Assembly: GCA_900552315.1 (NCBI GenBank)
Contig: URZM01000019.1
Location: 1-20,304, forward strand
Reading direction: 5' to 3'
Length of the DNA: 20,304 nucleotides
Source of the DNA: an uncultured Bacteroidales bacterium
GTDB taxonomy: Bacteria > Bacteroidota > Bacteroidia > Bacteroidales > Muribaculaceae
Below the pieces are notes generated by a model, which saw nothing but the letters and a program-made list of their open reading frames with translations, made no database searches and was not told the DNA's origin. Numbering within the stretch: the stretch's first letter is position 1; each line of letters starts with the position of its first letter. A program made the translations under genes and the position numbers. Shown here one piece after another: positions 1 through 11,200 of this stretch.

Positions 1-18
1 GTTCCCGAATATTTTCGT

Positions 19-26
19 TAATTTTG
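19..26 (+). promoter_or_regulatory. Putative -7 promoter element of the tamB-ruvA-sprA unit
   Basis: The sequence TAATTTTG matches the Bacteroidota -7 consensus TAnnTTTG. The same octamer serves the rprX promoter at the other end of the window. The matching -33 TTTG would fall before base 1, so it cannot be checked. Transcription would start a few bases after position 26, leaving only about 6-9 bases before the tamB start codon at 40. Confidence 0.6.
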
Positions 27-39
27 CAATCCTAAACAG

Positions 40-3000
40 ATGCTTGCAGCCTTGCGCAAAGCCTACAAAATACTAAGAAACCTGATTGTGTCCCTGCTGC
101 TCACGGTGGCGGGGCTATATGTCTTGTTGTATATAGCGGTGCTTCTTCCCCCTGTGCAGCAATGGATATGTGAGACGGCGAGCCGTGAGCTTTCTGACAG
201 GACCGGCGGCCGGGTTCGTATCGGCTCCGTGAGGATAGCTCCGTTCAATGAGGTGGAACTGTATGACGTTGACATATCTGACCCTCAAGGAGCTCCGGTC
301 ATGAAGGCCGAGAGCCTGGGAGGGGGCATCAGCCTGGGCAGACTCATATTCGACGGCCGAGTGGTCATAACTTTCGCGGAGGTCATAGGGCTGGATGCGC
401 ACATCACTCAGGCGGCTCCAGACGCCCCGCTCAATATACAGTTTCTGATAGACGCTTTCAAGAGCAAGGAGAAGAAGAAACCTACTCGCTTCGACATTGT
501 GCTCAACAATGTGATATTGAGGGACTGCAGCGTGAGTTTTGACAAGGAATGGCTTCCGCGCCGGGGTGACGGCAGGTTTGACCCTGCGCACATGCTTGTC
601 ACGGATCTGTCTGCGGATCTACGCTTGCCCGTGCTAAAGAACGATGAGGTAAAGGTGGACTTGCGGCGCCTCACCTTCCGGGAGAGGAGCGGACTTACCG
701 TGGAAAAGATAAGCGGACAGTTCCATCTCACCCAGGGACTACTGGGAGTGGAGAATCCGGTGATAGAATTTCCGGGCACGCATATTTTCCCGGGGAACAT
801 GAGTTTTGAGCTTAATGGATGGCATGACATGGGCAGGCAATTGCTGGCCCGTCCGCTGCGCCTGTCACTTGATGAGGCTACCATCACGCCGTCGGATTTC
901 AGCTGTTTCCTTCCGGCCTTGGCCAATTATCGCCAGACTGTATGGCTGACGGTAGACGCTACATATCATGACGGCCACTTGAGTGTGGCCAATCTGGACA
1001 TACTCTCTCAGCCGGGTCTGTCGCTCGCGCTCCAGGGTGACGTGAGAGGGATAACAGGCCCGCTGGAAGAAATGAAGGCTGACTTTCCGGTGCTCAGGCT
1101 TTCGGCCAGCGGCGAGGCCATAAATTCTATTGTGACGGATTTCGCGCATCTGCCCCAGTCGACCTTGGATTTCATAACGCGTCTGGGCGACGTGGAGCTG
1201 AATGCGTCTGTGGACGGCTCGGCACGTGGAGCGCGTTTTGACGGTCATGTGTCAGTGGCGCAAGGAGAGGCGGACATAGATGCGGAGTACCGGATGTCGC
1301 AAGACGGCACACGTTACCTGGACGGAAAGGTGCATACCTCTCTATTTGAGCTTGGCTCGTTGCTTGACAACGAGGATTTCGGCAGCATAACGGCTGATGT
1401 GGACGCGGAAATCGCTTTCAAAGGGAAGAATATTTCCGGCCATGCAAAGCTTGATGTGCCTTTGTTCACTTATAAGGGATATCCTTATTCAGCTATTTCT
1501 GGCGAGATGGACAAGAGGGGTGACCAGATAGAGGGGGAGGTGCATGTGGCGGACCCCAATCTTGATTTCGACATAGAAGGCACGGCTGCGTTGAGGGGAG
1601 CCGCATCCATGTTGGATGTACGGGCCGACGTGCGTACATTGAATCTCTCGGCATTGAATCTCGGCACTCCTTACGACGATATCTCAGTCACCGGCACACT
1701 GGACGCCTCGCTCACCGGGAACAACCTGGGGAACGTGGAAGGGTATCTGGATGTGAGCGGTCTACGTTTCAGTTCGGCAAGATACCCGGAGATAGTGTGT
1801 GACAACATACATCTGGAGTCGCAGAGGAGAGAACTGCCTCACAGCCTTACCCTTACATCCGACTATGTGGACATGAGCGTGACCGGAGAATATGACCTGG
1901 CCGCCCTCCCTGCCTCGTTCAAGGAGCTTGTCTCATATTTTCTTCCTGACTTGGTGCCTCCGGGGAAAATACAGGGTGGAGCAGCCCAGGATTTCGATTT
2001 CACCATATTATATAAGAAAGATTCCGGACTGTTGGAACGTGTGAAGAGTCCGGTGACCCTGTTTGAAGATCTGATGCTTAAAGGCAGCTTCGACTCGCAG
2101 CGGGGTATGGCACGTCTCGACATGGATATACCCTATATGCGTCAGGGCAAAGACAAGTTGCTCAAAAACACTCGCCTGAGCCTCGATGTGGATACGGCTG
2201 CTGACCGTTGCCGACTCTTGCTGGGGATTGTGGTGCCCAACAAGAAGGGAGACATAAGCTTCAACCTGGAAGGCAATGCCTCAGACGGCGTGCTTGACAC
2301 GGACCTGAGCTGGGACCTGGGACGGAAGCGTGCCTACAAGGGCAACGTGAGTCTCAGCACGACGTTTGGCAAAGATCTTGAGAGCGGGCATGACGTAGTG
2401 GATGTGACGGTAAACAAATCGCGGTTCGAGGTCAACGACACCACATGGCACATAGACCCGGCCAGCATCCGATATTCTGACAAATCCGTGAGGATAAACG
2501 GAGTGAAGGTGCATCGCGCCGGCCAGTATGCCCTGATTGACGGAACTGCGACCGCATCGCCCGAAGACACGGTCAAGGTGAGTCTGCGTGACATAGACTT
2601 GGACTATGTGTTCGAGACGTTGGCCATAGAGTATGTACAGTTCGGAGGCAGAGCCTCCGGCACCCTCTCCGCCTCGTCGGTGTTCACAAAGGCTCCCGTG
2701 GTATGCACCGATGACCTCGTTGTCAGCGACATGACATACAACCATTGCGTGCTCGGCGACGCGCATATCAAGAGCCATCTTGACATGGAACGTAAATCCG
2801 TATATCTCGACGCCGATATATTGGAACGCCGTGACAAGGTCGCGCGCATCTACGGCGACATATTCGTGGTGGGTGATTCCCTGAGCCTGTTCTGCGACGC
2901 GGACAAGGTGAACGTGGCTTTCCTCCAGCCTTTCATGGCCGCCTTCACGTCCTCGGTAGAGGGGCGAGCCTCCGGGAAGGTCCACCTGTACGGCACGTTC

Positions 3001-4581
3001 AAGGACATAGACCTCACGGGTCGTGTGTTCGCGGACTCCCTACGCATGAAGGTCGACGTGCTCAACACCTATTATACGGTGCGCGATTCGGTGCTGCTGA
3101 CCCCCGGCAACATCATCATAGACAATGTTACGGTGCGTGACCGTGAGGGACACACGGCGTTGCTCAACGGTCGTGTGATGCACGAGTATTTCCACAATCC
3201 GCGCTTCGACTTTACATTCACGAATGCCCGCGATTTCCTGGTCTACGACACCAACGCCGCCATCAACCCCATCTGGTACGGAACGATATACGGCAACGGC
3301 ACCGGCTCCATGCACGGCGTGCCCGGATTCATTGATATAAAGGTGGACATGACCACCGCTCCTCGCTCCACTTTCACTTTCGTGCTGACCGACACGGAAG
3401 AGGCTGAGAGCTTCGAGTTCCTTACGTTTACGGACAAGCGCAAGGAAGCCTTGGAGGCCGCAGTGGCGGAAAAGCATGTCACGGAGGACACGCGTCCGTG
3501 GTATGTGCGCGAGTTCGAGGAGAGGTTGAAATCCGGAGGCTCACATGCCGACACACCCACCCGTTACGCCATGGACATACGTGTGACGGCTACGCCAAGC
3601 TCGGACCTGACCATAGTGATGGACCCTGTGGCGGGAGACAAGATCAAGGCCAACGGCGAGGGGGCTCTGCGCATGTCATATAATTCCGAGGGGGAGCTGG
3701 ACCTTTACGGCACCTACACTATCTCCAAGGGGTCATATAATTTCACGATGCAGGATGTGATAGTGCGAGACTTCAAGATACGTGAAGGCTCCAAGATCAC
3801 TTTTACGGGAGATCCGTTGGCTGCAGACCTCGACATCACAGCAGCATACAGGGTGAACACGTCGCTCACGGACTTGGACAAGTCTTTCGCTGACGACAGG
3901 GAGCTGAACCGCACCAATGTGCCTGTGGAGGCGCTGCTGCGTGTCTCCGGTCCCATGCAGAGCCCGGACATAAATTTCGACATAGAGCTTCCCACCCTCA
4001 CGGAGGATGTTTCACGCAAGGTCAAGAGCATCATATCCACCTCCGACATGATGAACCGGCAGATAGTCTATCTGCTGGCTCTGAACCGCTTCTACACGCC
4101 GGACTATATGGGTACGGACGGGTCCAACAATGAGCTTGCCTCGGTGGCCTCCACCACGCTGTCCACACAGCTCTCGAGCATGCTTGGCGAATTGACCCCG
4201 GGATGGAGCTTCTCGCCCTATTTCCGCACCGAGCGAGGCGATTTCTCCGACATGGAGGTGGACCTGGCGCTCTCCTCCACGCTGCTGAACAACCGTCTGG
4301 TGCTTAACGGCAATCTCGGCTATCGCGACAAAGCCACCTCCTCCACCACGTTCATAGGTGATTTCGACATAGAGTATATGCTCAACCGGAGCGGCTCCCT
4401 GCGGCTGAAGGCTTACAACCATTTCAACGACCAGAACTATTACCTGCGCTCGGCGCTCACCACCCAGGGTGTCGGAATCATTTTCAAGAAGGATTTCAAC
4501 CGGTTCCTTCCCGGCATTTTCCGCCGCAAGAAGGCGAAGGAAAAGCCCAAGGCAGAAGGCGAGGAGCAAAACCACAAATAG
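40..4581 (+). CDS. tamB: TamB-family translocation/assembly module protein (DUF490)
   Basis: This 1513-residue protein is an inner-membrane-anchored, periplasm-spanning protein of the TamB family. These proteins form a long, hydrophobic-grooved beta structure linking the inner membrane to an Omp85 partner, and they are implicated in outer-membrane protein insertion and lipid transport. A single uncleaved anchor is visible at about residues 13-38 (hydrophobic, preceded by basic residues). It is followed by more than 1400 residues of repetitive beta-strand-rich sequence (AsmA/TamB-like) with no further membrane segment. The conserved C-terminal TamB domain is recognisable from about residue 1080 to 1490, including NFDIELPTLTEDV near residue 1312 followed by a QIVYLLALNRF segment. 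The protein ends in a short basic, hydrophilic tail. It is longer than E. coli TamB, as is usual in Bacteroidota. The ATG at 40 is chosen because the anchor begins just after it and no other in-frame ATG precedes the anchor. Its likely partner TamL lies two genes downstream. Confidence 0.9.
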   Translation: MLAALRKAYKILRNLIVSLLLTVAGLYVLLYIAVLLPPVQQWICETASRELSDRTGGRVRIGSVRIAPFNEVELYDVDISDPQGAPVMKAESLGGGISLGRLIFDGRVVITFAEVIGLDAHITQAAPDAPLNIQFLIDAFKSKEKKKPTRFDIVLNNVILRDCSVSFDKEWLPRRGDGRFDPAHMLVTDLSADLRLPVLKNDEVKVDLRRLTFRERSGLTVEKISGQFHLTQGLLGVENPVIEFPGTHIFPGNMSFELNGWHDMGRQLLARPLRLSLDEATITPSDFSCFLPALANYRQTVWLTVDATYHDGHLSVANLDILSQPGLSLALQGDVRGITGPLEEMKADFPVLRLSASGEAINSIVTDFAHLPQSTLDFITRLGDVELNASVDGSARGARFDGHVSVAQGEADIDAEYRMSQDGTRYLDGKVHTSLFELGSLLDNEDFGSITADVDAEIAFKGKNISGHAKLDVPLFTYKGYPYSAISGEMDKRGDQIEGEVHVADPNLDFDIEGTAALRGAASMLDVRADVRTLNLSALNLGTPYDDISVTGTLDASLTGNNLGNVEGYLDVSGLRFSSARYPEIVCDNIHLESQRRELPHSLTLTSDYVDMSVTGEYDLAALPASFKELVSYFLPDLVPPGKIQGGAAQDFDFTILYKKDSGLLERVKSPVTLFEDLMLKGSFDSQRGMARLDMDIPYMRQGKDKLLKNTRLSLDVDTAADRCRLLLGIVVPNKKGDISFNLEGNASDGVLDTDLSWDLGRKRAYKGNVSLSTTFGKDLESGHDVVDVTVNKSRFEVNDTTWHIDPASIRYSDKSVRINGVKVHRAGQYALIDGTATASPEDTVKVSLRDIDLDYVFETLAIEYVQFGGRASGTLSASSVFTKAPVVCTDDLVVSDMTYNHCVLGDAHIKSHLDMERKSVYLDADILERRDKVARIYGDIFVVGDSLSLFCDADKVNVAFLQPFMAAFTSSVEGRASGKVHLYGTFKDIDLTGRVFADSLRMKVDVLNTYYTVRDSVLLTPGNIIIDNVTVRDREGHTALLNGRVMHEYFHNPRFDFTFTNARDFLVYDTNAAINPIWYGTIYGNGTGSMHGVPGFIDIKVDMTTAPRSTFTFVLTDTEEAESFEFLTFTDKRKEALEAAVAEKHVTEDTRPWYVREFEERLKSGGSHADTPTRYAMDIRVTATPSSDLTIVMDPVAGDKIKANGEGALRMSYNSEGELDLYGTYTISKGSYNFTMQDVIVRDFKIREGSKITFTGDPLAADLDITAAYRVNTSLTDLDKSFADDRELNRTNVPVEALLRVSGPMQSPDINFDIELPTLTEDVSRKVKSIISTSDMMNRQIVYLLALNRFYTPDYMGTDGSNNELASVASTTLSTQLSSMLGELTPGWSFSPYFRTERGDFSDMEVDLALSSTLLNNRLVLNGNLGYRDKATSSTTFIGDFDIEYMLNRSGSLRLKAYNHFNDQNYYLRSALTTQGVGIIFKKDFNRFLPGIFRRKKAKEKPKAEGEEQNHK

Positions 4582-4588
4582 AAAAGAC

Positions 4589-5170
4589 ATGCTTGACTAC
4601 CTGGACGGCAAACTTGCCGAGACCACACCTACGTATGCCGTGATAGACTGCGGCGGAGTGGGATATGAGGTGAATATATCTCTCATAGACTATATGGCCA
4701 TGCAGGGGAAACCTACGGCCAAGCTCTACATCCACGAGTCCATACGCGAGGACGCGCATGTGTTCTATGGCTTCCTGACCAAGCGCGGTCGGGAGATTTT
4801 CCGTCTGCTGGTCGGTGTCAGCGGTGTAGGCCCCGGCACAGCGCGGCTGATAATGAGCTCGTTGACAGTGACAGACATAGAGAATGTCATAGCCACAGGC
4901 CAGGAATCTATGTTGAAGGCCGTGAAAGGTATAGGCGGCAAGACCGCCCAGCGCATCATTATAGACCTGAGGGATAAAATAAAAGTGAGCGATGCGGCGT
5001 TATTTACTCAGGCTCCGGTGGCGTCGCAGGTTTACGAGGAGGCTTTGGCCGCCCTGCTGATGCTCGGTTTCGCGAAGCCGCAGAGCGAGAAGGTCCTCAA
5101 GAGGATTTTCAGCGACAGCCCGGCGATAACCGTGGAGGAGTCCATCAAGACCGCCTTGAAGATGATGTGA
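4589..5170 (+). CDS. ruvA: Holliday junction branch migration protein RuvA
   Basis: RuvA binds four-way DNA junctions as a tetramer and recruits the RuvB motor (and RuvC) during recombinational repair in the cytoplasm. The 193-residue product has the usual length and three domains. An N-terminal OB fold covers roughly residues 1-63 and contains the acidic pin residues E54-D55 (in REDAHVFYGF). Tandem helix-hairpin-helix motifs follow at 77-85 (VSGVGPGTA) and 112-123 (VKGIGGKTAQRI). The flexible C-terminal domain III, which contacts RuvB, spans about 147-193. The open frame extends upstream to 4469 inside tamB, but MLDYLDGKLAE aligns with the normal RuvA N terminus, so the ATG at 4589 is preferred. 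This leaves 7 bases after the tamB stop, with a purine-rich GAAAAGA just before it. The gap to sprA is 40 bases, which suggests cotranscription. AUA is its main isoleucine codon (11 of 17). Confidence 0.97.
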   Translation: MLDYLDGKLAETTPTYAVIDCGGVGYEVNISLIDYMAMQGKPTAKLYIHESIREDAHVFYGFLTKRGREIFRLLVGVSGVGPGTARLIMSSLTVTDIENVIATGQESMLKAVKGIGGKTAQRIIIDLRDKIKVSDAALFTQAPVASQVYEEALAALLMLGFAKPQSEKVLKRIFSDSPAITVEESIKTALKMM

Positions 5171-5210
5171 CGCATCTGACGCAGGCGAGGGAGATAACGC
5201 TGATTGACCA

Positions 5211-8200
5211 ATGTCTTCGTTGACACGCCGAAATATTGCACTCACTGTCTGGACCATGCTTGCCGCAACGGTCCTGACGGTCGTCATGGCCACTCCCCAA
5301 AGCGCCCGCACATCGTCCGGAGAGCTGAAACCGCCCCCCTCGAACCCTCCTGTGCAATATACCGGGTCTCACATCCCGGACAGCATAATCCTGCCCTCGC
5401 CGGTGCAGACCACCCTGCCGCGTGAGTACGCCGACTATGCCGGCCGCGAGTATGCCGCAGACCTCCGAGACCCGTCCAACATCAAGACGGAGGCGGTGTT
5501 CGACCCTGCCACAGGTCTGTATGTCATACATACCAGGGTGGGGGAGATGGATGTGGTGACCCCGTACCAGATGACGGCTGACCAGTATAATTCCGTGGCG
5601 GTGCGTAAGGACATGGTGGACTATTTCCAGCAGCGCAACGCCGAGAGCTTCGAGCAGAAGGAGAAGCAGCCGTTCAATATATTGGACATGAATTTCGCCT
5701 TGGGACCGTTGGAGAAGGTCTTCGGCCCCGGCGGAGTGCGCCTCACCACGCAAGGCTCCATACAGCTCAACCTCGGAGTGAAGAGCAACAAGACGGACAA
5801 CCCGGCCCTCTCCCAGAACCAGCGCCGCAAGACCTATTTCGACTTCGACCAGAAGATACAGGCCACCATCAACGCCTCGGTGGGAGACAAGATGAAGTTC
5901 AACATGACTTACAACACCGACGCGACCTTCGATTTCGACTCCAAGAATCTCAAGCTGGCATACGAGGGCAAGGAGGACGAGATTATAAAGCTTATCGAGG
6001 CGGGCAATGTGAGCATGACCACAGGCTCCTCGCTCATAAGGGGAAGCACGGCTCTGTTCGGCCTCAAGACCAAGCTGCAGTTCGGCAAGCTTACCCTGAC
6101 CGGACTTATCTCGCAGCAGAACTCGGAGAGCAAGACGGTGAACACGCAGGGCGGCGCGCAGACCACGCCTTTCTCCATAAAGGCCGACGACTATGACGCC
6201 AACCGCCACTTTTTCCTCTCGCAGTTCTTCTACGAGCATTACGATGAGTTCGCCTCGCGTCTGCCCCATGTGAGCAGCGGGGTGAACATCACCCGCATAG
6301 AGGTGTGGGTGACAAATAAGAGCGGCAAATATGACGAGAGCCGCAATTTCGTCGGCTTCATGGATCTGGGCGAGAGCTCCAACCTGGCCAACGACTATTG
6401 GCGTCCTGACCTCAATTACCCCAATCCTTGCAACCAGAGCAACAACCTGCTCACGGTTATAAAGAACGAGTATCCGGACGCGCGCAACATAAACCAGGTG
6501 ACACAGGTGCTGGAGCCCCTGCGGGCTTATGGCATAGAGGGAGGCGAGGACTACGAGAAGGTTGAGAGCGCCCGTCTGCTGAAGAACAGCGAGTACACGC
6601 TCAATTCCTCCCTTGGCTACATATCGCTGAAATCGGCCCTCTCCTCGGACGAGGTGCTGGCCGTAGCCTTCGAGTACACGTACAACGGCAAGGTATACCA
6701 GGTTGGCGAGTTCTCCAACGATGTCACCAACACGAGCCAGAGCCTGTACCTGAAGATGCTCCGAGGCACCACCATAGCTCCCAAGCTCCCTATGTGGAAG
6801 CTTATGATGAAAAACGTCTATTCCCTGGGTGCATACCAGCTGCAAAGCAAGAATTTCAAGCTCAACATAAAGTACCTTAGCGACACCACCGGCACGGAGA
6901 TTGTCTATCTGCCTGTAGGCCCCATCGCCAACCAGAGCCTGCTGCAGGTGATGAACCTGGACCGCCTCGACAACAACCAGGAGAGCAACTCAGACGGCTT
7001 CTTTGATTATATCGAGGGATACACCGTGCAAAGCTCCACGGGCAAGATCATATTCCCCGTGGCGGAGCCTTTTGGCAAGAACCTGATACGCAAGATAGGC
7101 GATGAGGCTTTGGCTCGTCCCTACGCCTACACGGAGCTGTACGACTCTACCCTCACCGTGGCGCGCCAGTTCGCCGACAAGAACAAGTTCTCGCTTGTGG
7201 GCGAGTATCAGGCGAGCAACGGGGCGCAGATACGCCTGGGGGCCATGAATGTTCCCCGAGGCTCCGTGGTTGTGACGGCAGGCGGAGTGACCCTGACCGA
7301 GAACGCCGACTATACGGTGGACTACACCATGGGCATAGTCACCATCACGAACCAGAGCATCATAGATTCCGGCACCAATGTGAGTGTGCGCCTGGAGAAC
7401 CAGAGCCTCTTCTCCATGCAGCGCAAGACGCTGCTCGGCCTGGACGCGCAGTACAAGTTCAGCAAGGATTTCACGCTGGGCGGCACGCTGTTGCATTTCT
7501 CCGAGAAGGCGCTCACAGAGAAGGTGAACCTGGGCGACGAGGTGATAAACAACACCATGTGGGGTCTCAACCTCAATTACAGCACCCAGTTCATGTGGCT
7601 CACCAACCTGCTCAACAAGATACCGACGGTGAACGCCACCACGCCTTCGTCGCTGAACCTCACCGCCGAGTTCGCGCAGCTGCTGCCGCATCAGCAGAAG
7701 AGCGGTTCTCCCTCCGGGTCGGCATATATAGACGATTTCGAATCGTCCCAGACGGGGATAGACATGCGCTCCCCGTACTCCTGGTTCCTGGCCTCCACAC
7801 CATACGACGGAGGCTCGGACCCGCTATTCCCAGAGGCGGCCTTGACCAACAACGTGGCCTACGGCAAGAACCGCGCGCTGCTGTCATGGTATTATATCGA
7901 CCGTCTGTTCACGCAGAAGAACTCCAGCCAGATACCCGGCTATCTGCGCAACGACCTGGACCAGCTTTCCAACCCATATGTGCGTGAAATTACCACGAAT
8001 GAGTTGTTCCCCAACAGGGAGCAGAACTACGGGGAGGCCCAGACCATCCAGACCCTCAACCTCTCGTTCTATCCCACAGAACGCGGACCATACAACCTGG
8101 ATGACGTGGATGTGGACGATCATGGCGATCTCCTGTATCCGGAGAAGCGCTGGGGCGGCATAATGCGTAAGATGGACAACACCAATTTCGAGACCTCGAA

Positions 8201-11200
8201 TGTGGAGTACATCCAGTTCTGGATGATGGACCCGTTCCTGGACCCCGAGCTGCACAATACCGAAGGCGGCGACCTGTATTTCAATTTCGGCGAAATCAGC
8301 GAGGACATACTCAAGGATGGCCTCAAGAGTTACGAGAACGGTCTTCCTATCGATGGCTCCAACCAGTTTATCACGGAGACCAACTGGGGGCGTGTCTCCA
8401 CCCAGAACTCGCTGACCTATGCTTTCGAGAACGCCGAGAACGCGCGTCCCATGCAGGATGTGGGCCTTGACGGCCTTCCGAACTCTGACGAGTTCACCTT
8501 CCCCTCGTATTCCCAGTTTCTGGACAACATGCGCCGCAAGCTCCCCGCCTCCACGGTGGCCGAGCTGAGCGAGAATCCCTTCTCCGTGTTCTCAGACCCG
8601 GCACAGGACAACTACCATTTCTACCGTTCGCCATGGTATGACGACAACCGGACGGGCATCCTGGACCGCTACAAGCACTACAACGGCGTGGAGGGCAACT
8701 CCCTCTCGCCTGACCAGAGCGACAACCCGCAGTATCAGAGCGCCCGCACCGTGCCTGACGTGGAGGACATAAACCAGGACAACACCCTCAACGAGTACGA
8801 GCGCTATTTCCAGTATAAGGTCTCCATACGCCCCGAGGACATGGAGGTGGGCAAGAACTACATCACCGACAAGCGCCAGTACCGCAAGCTGGTGCGCAAC
8901 GGCACATACCAGGATGTGGTGTGGTACCAGTTCAAGATACCCTTGAAACAGCCCGACAAGGTAGTGGGCGGCATCAACGACTGGAGCACCGTGAGGTTCG
9001 CCCGCATGTTCATGACCGGATTCAAGGCCGTGACTCATTTGCGTTTCGCTACGCTGGAGCTGGTGCGCGGCGAGTGGCGTGACTACGAGTTCAACCTCAA
9101 CAGCCGAGACGACTCCCCTGCTGAGGGCGAGCTTGACATGAGCATCGTGAACATTGAGGAAAACTCGAGCCGCGAGCCGGTAAACTATGTGCTGCCTCCG
9201 GACGTGACGCGCATCCAGGACCCGGGACAGGCACAGGCCACGTTGCTCAACGAGCAGTCCATGAGCCTCAAGGTCACCGGCCTGCAGGCCGGCGACGCGC
9301 GCGGCGTATACAAGAATACCCTGAACGACCTGCGCATCTACAAGCGGCTCCAGATGTGGGTTCATGCCGAGGCTTTGGTGGACAACCCGACGGACCTGCG
9401 TAACGGCGATCTGGCTATGTTCATACGCTTGGGCTCTGACGTCAAGAACAACTATTATGAATACGAGATACCGCTGGACCTCACCCCTCCGAGAAGCAAT
9501 TACAACAACCTCAGCACCGCCGACCGGCGCATAGTATGGCCGTTGGACAACCGTCTGGACGTGGCGCTATCCGCGTTCCCGGCCATCAAGACGCGCCGCA
9601 ACCATGACCGCTCGGCCGGAATGGAAGGGGTTGGATTCAACATCCTGTACTCTGAGCGCGACCCGGACAATGCCGCCAACACCATCTCCGTGCTCGGCAA
9701 CCCGTCGCTCTCGGATGTGAGGGTGATGCTCATCGGCGTACGCAACAAGAGCAACACCACGAAGGGTGGCACCATCTGGGTCAACGAGCTGAAAGTCACG
9801 GATTTCGACGAGAGTGGAGGATGGGCCATGAAGGGCAACGTGAACCTGGGTCTGTCGGACGTGGCCTCCGTCAATGCCGGCGCCCACATAGAGACTGCCG
9901 GGTTCGGCGGTGTGGACCAAGGTTTGGCTTCCCGCCGTCTGGATGACTATGAGCAGTACAATGTGGCGGTACAGACGGACTTGGGCCGCTTCTTGCCCGA
10001 GGGCGCGAAGCTCAATGCCCCTGTCTATTACTCCATATCCAAGGAAAAGACGACTCCCAAGTACAACCCGCTTGACCAGGACATATTGCTGAAGGACGCA
10101 CTTGACGCCGTGACCACCAAGCAGGAGAAAGACTCCATCTCGGGCTTCGCCGTCACCCACAAGACGGTAGAGAGTTTCTCGGTATCCGGTCTGCGCTTCA
10201 ACGTGCAGAGCAAGACCCCCATGCCCTGGGACCCTGCCAATTTCCAGGCATCCTTCTCATTCAACAAGCAGAGGAACATAGACCCCGTCACGGAGTATGA
10301 GAACACTAATGACTACAAGGGCTCGTTCCAATACACGTATAACCCCGTGGTCAAGGGCCTGAAACCCTTCAGTTTCATCAAGGGAAAGGGAAAGGGAGCC
10401 AAATTCTTGAAAGACTGGGAGCTGAACTGGCTCTTCAACTCGTTGAGCTTCTACACAAACATCTCGCGCTATTACTACGAGCAGCAGACGCGCAGCGAGG
10501 TGGACCAGTTCTTCCAGCTGCCGGTGCAGGTCAGCAAGAATTTCATCTGGGACCGTCAGCTGAACCTGACGTGGAACCTGACCAAAAGCCTCTCGTTCAC
10601 CTTCGCCTCCAACACCACGGCCCGCATAGAGGAGACGATAGGCGCCGTGAACAAGAAGCTGTTCCCGGACAAATACCGGGAGTGGCGCGACACGGTCTGG
10701 AACTCGATAAAGGGTCTGGGCACCCCATGGAATTACAACCAGACATTCACGGCCACATACCGTGCCCCGTTCAACCGTATCCCGGCCCTTGACTACCTGA
10801 CCGGAAACGTGTCTTACAACGCCATCTACAAGTGGGACCGTGGCGCCACGGTGGACGATGTGTATCTGGGCAACACCATCCAGAACCAGGCTACCTGGAA
10901 CGCCGACGCGCGTCTGAATTTCGAGACCCTGTTCGGCAAGGTGCCATATTTCAAGGCGGTCAACAAGCGCTTCTCCACCTCCTCGTCTGCACGCAAGAGC
11001 AACTCGAAGCGTGACCGTGAGAAGAACAAGCCCAAGAAGTTCGAGAAGGTCATAACCCTTGAGGCCGATACCATAACCGAGCTGAAGCACAACCTGAAGG
11101 CGAAGAAGGTGAAGGTGACAGCCATGGAGAACGGCAAGAGGGTGACGATCAAGACCAAGACGGTGGACGACAATACCCTCCAGATTTTGGACAAGGGCCC

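Noticed and set aside
4469..4588. N-terminal extension of ruvA into tamB
   Set aside because: It adds 40 Arg/Ser-rich residues from another frame of tamB that RuvA proteins lack; the ATG at 4589 gives the normal RuvA length.
5145..6845. 566-residue open frame antisense to ruvA/sprA
   Set aside because: It mirrors the sprA codon pattern, has biased His/Val/Leu/Arg-rich composition with no motif, and lies wholly opposite recognisable coding sequence. The same applies to the long antisense frames at 10257-11384, 12876-14126, 8592-9365 and 2281-2985.
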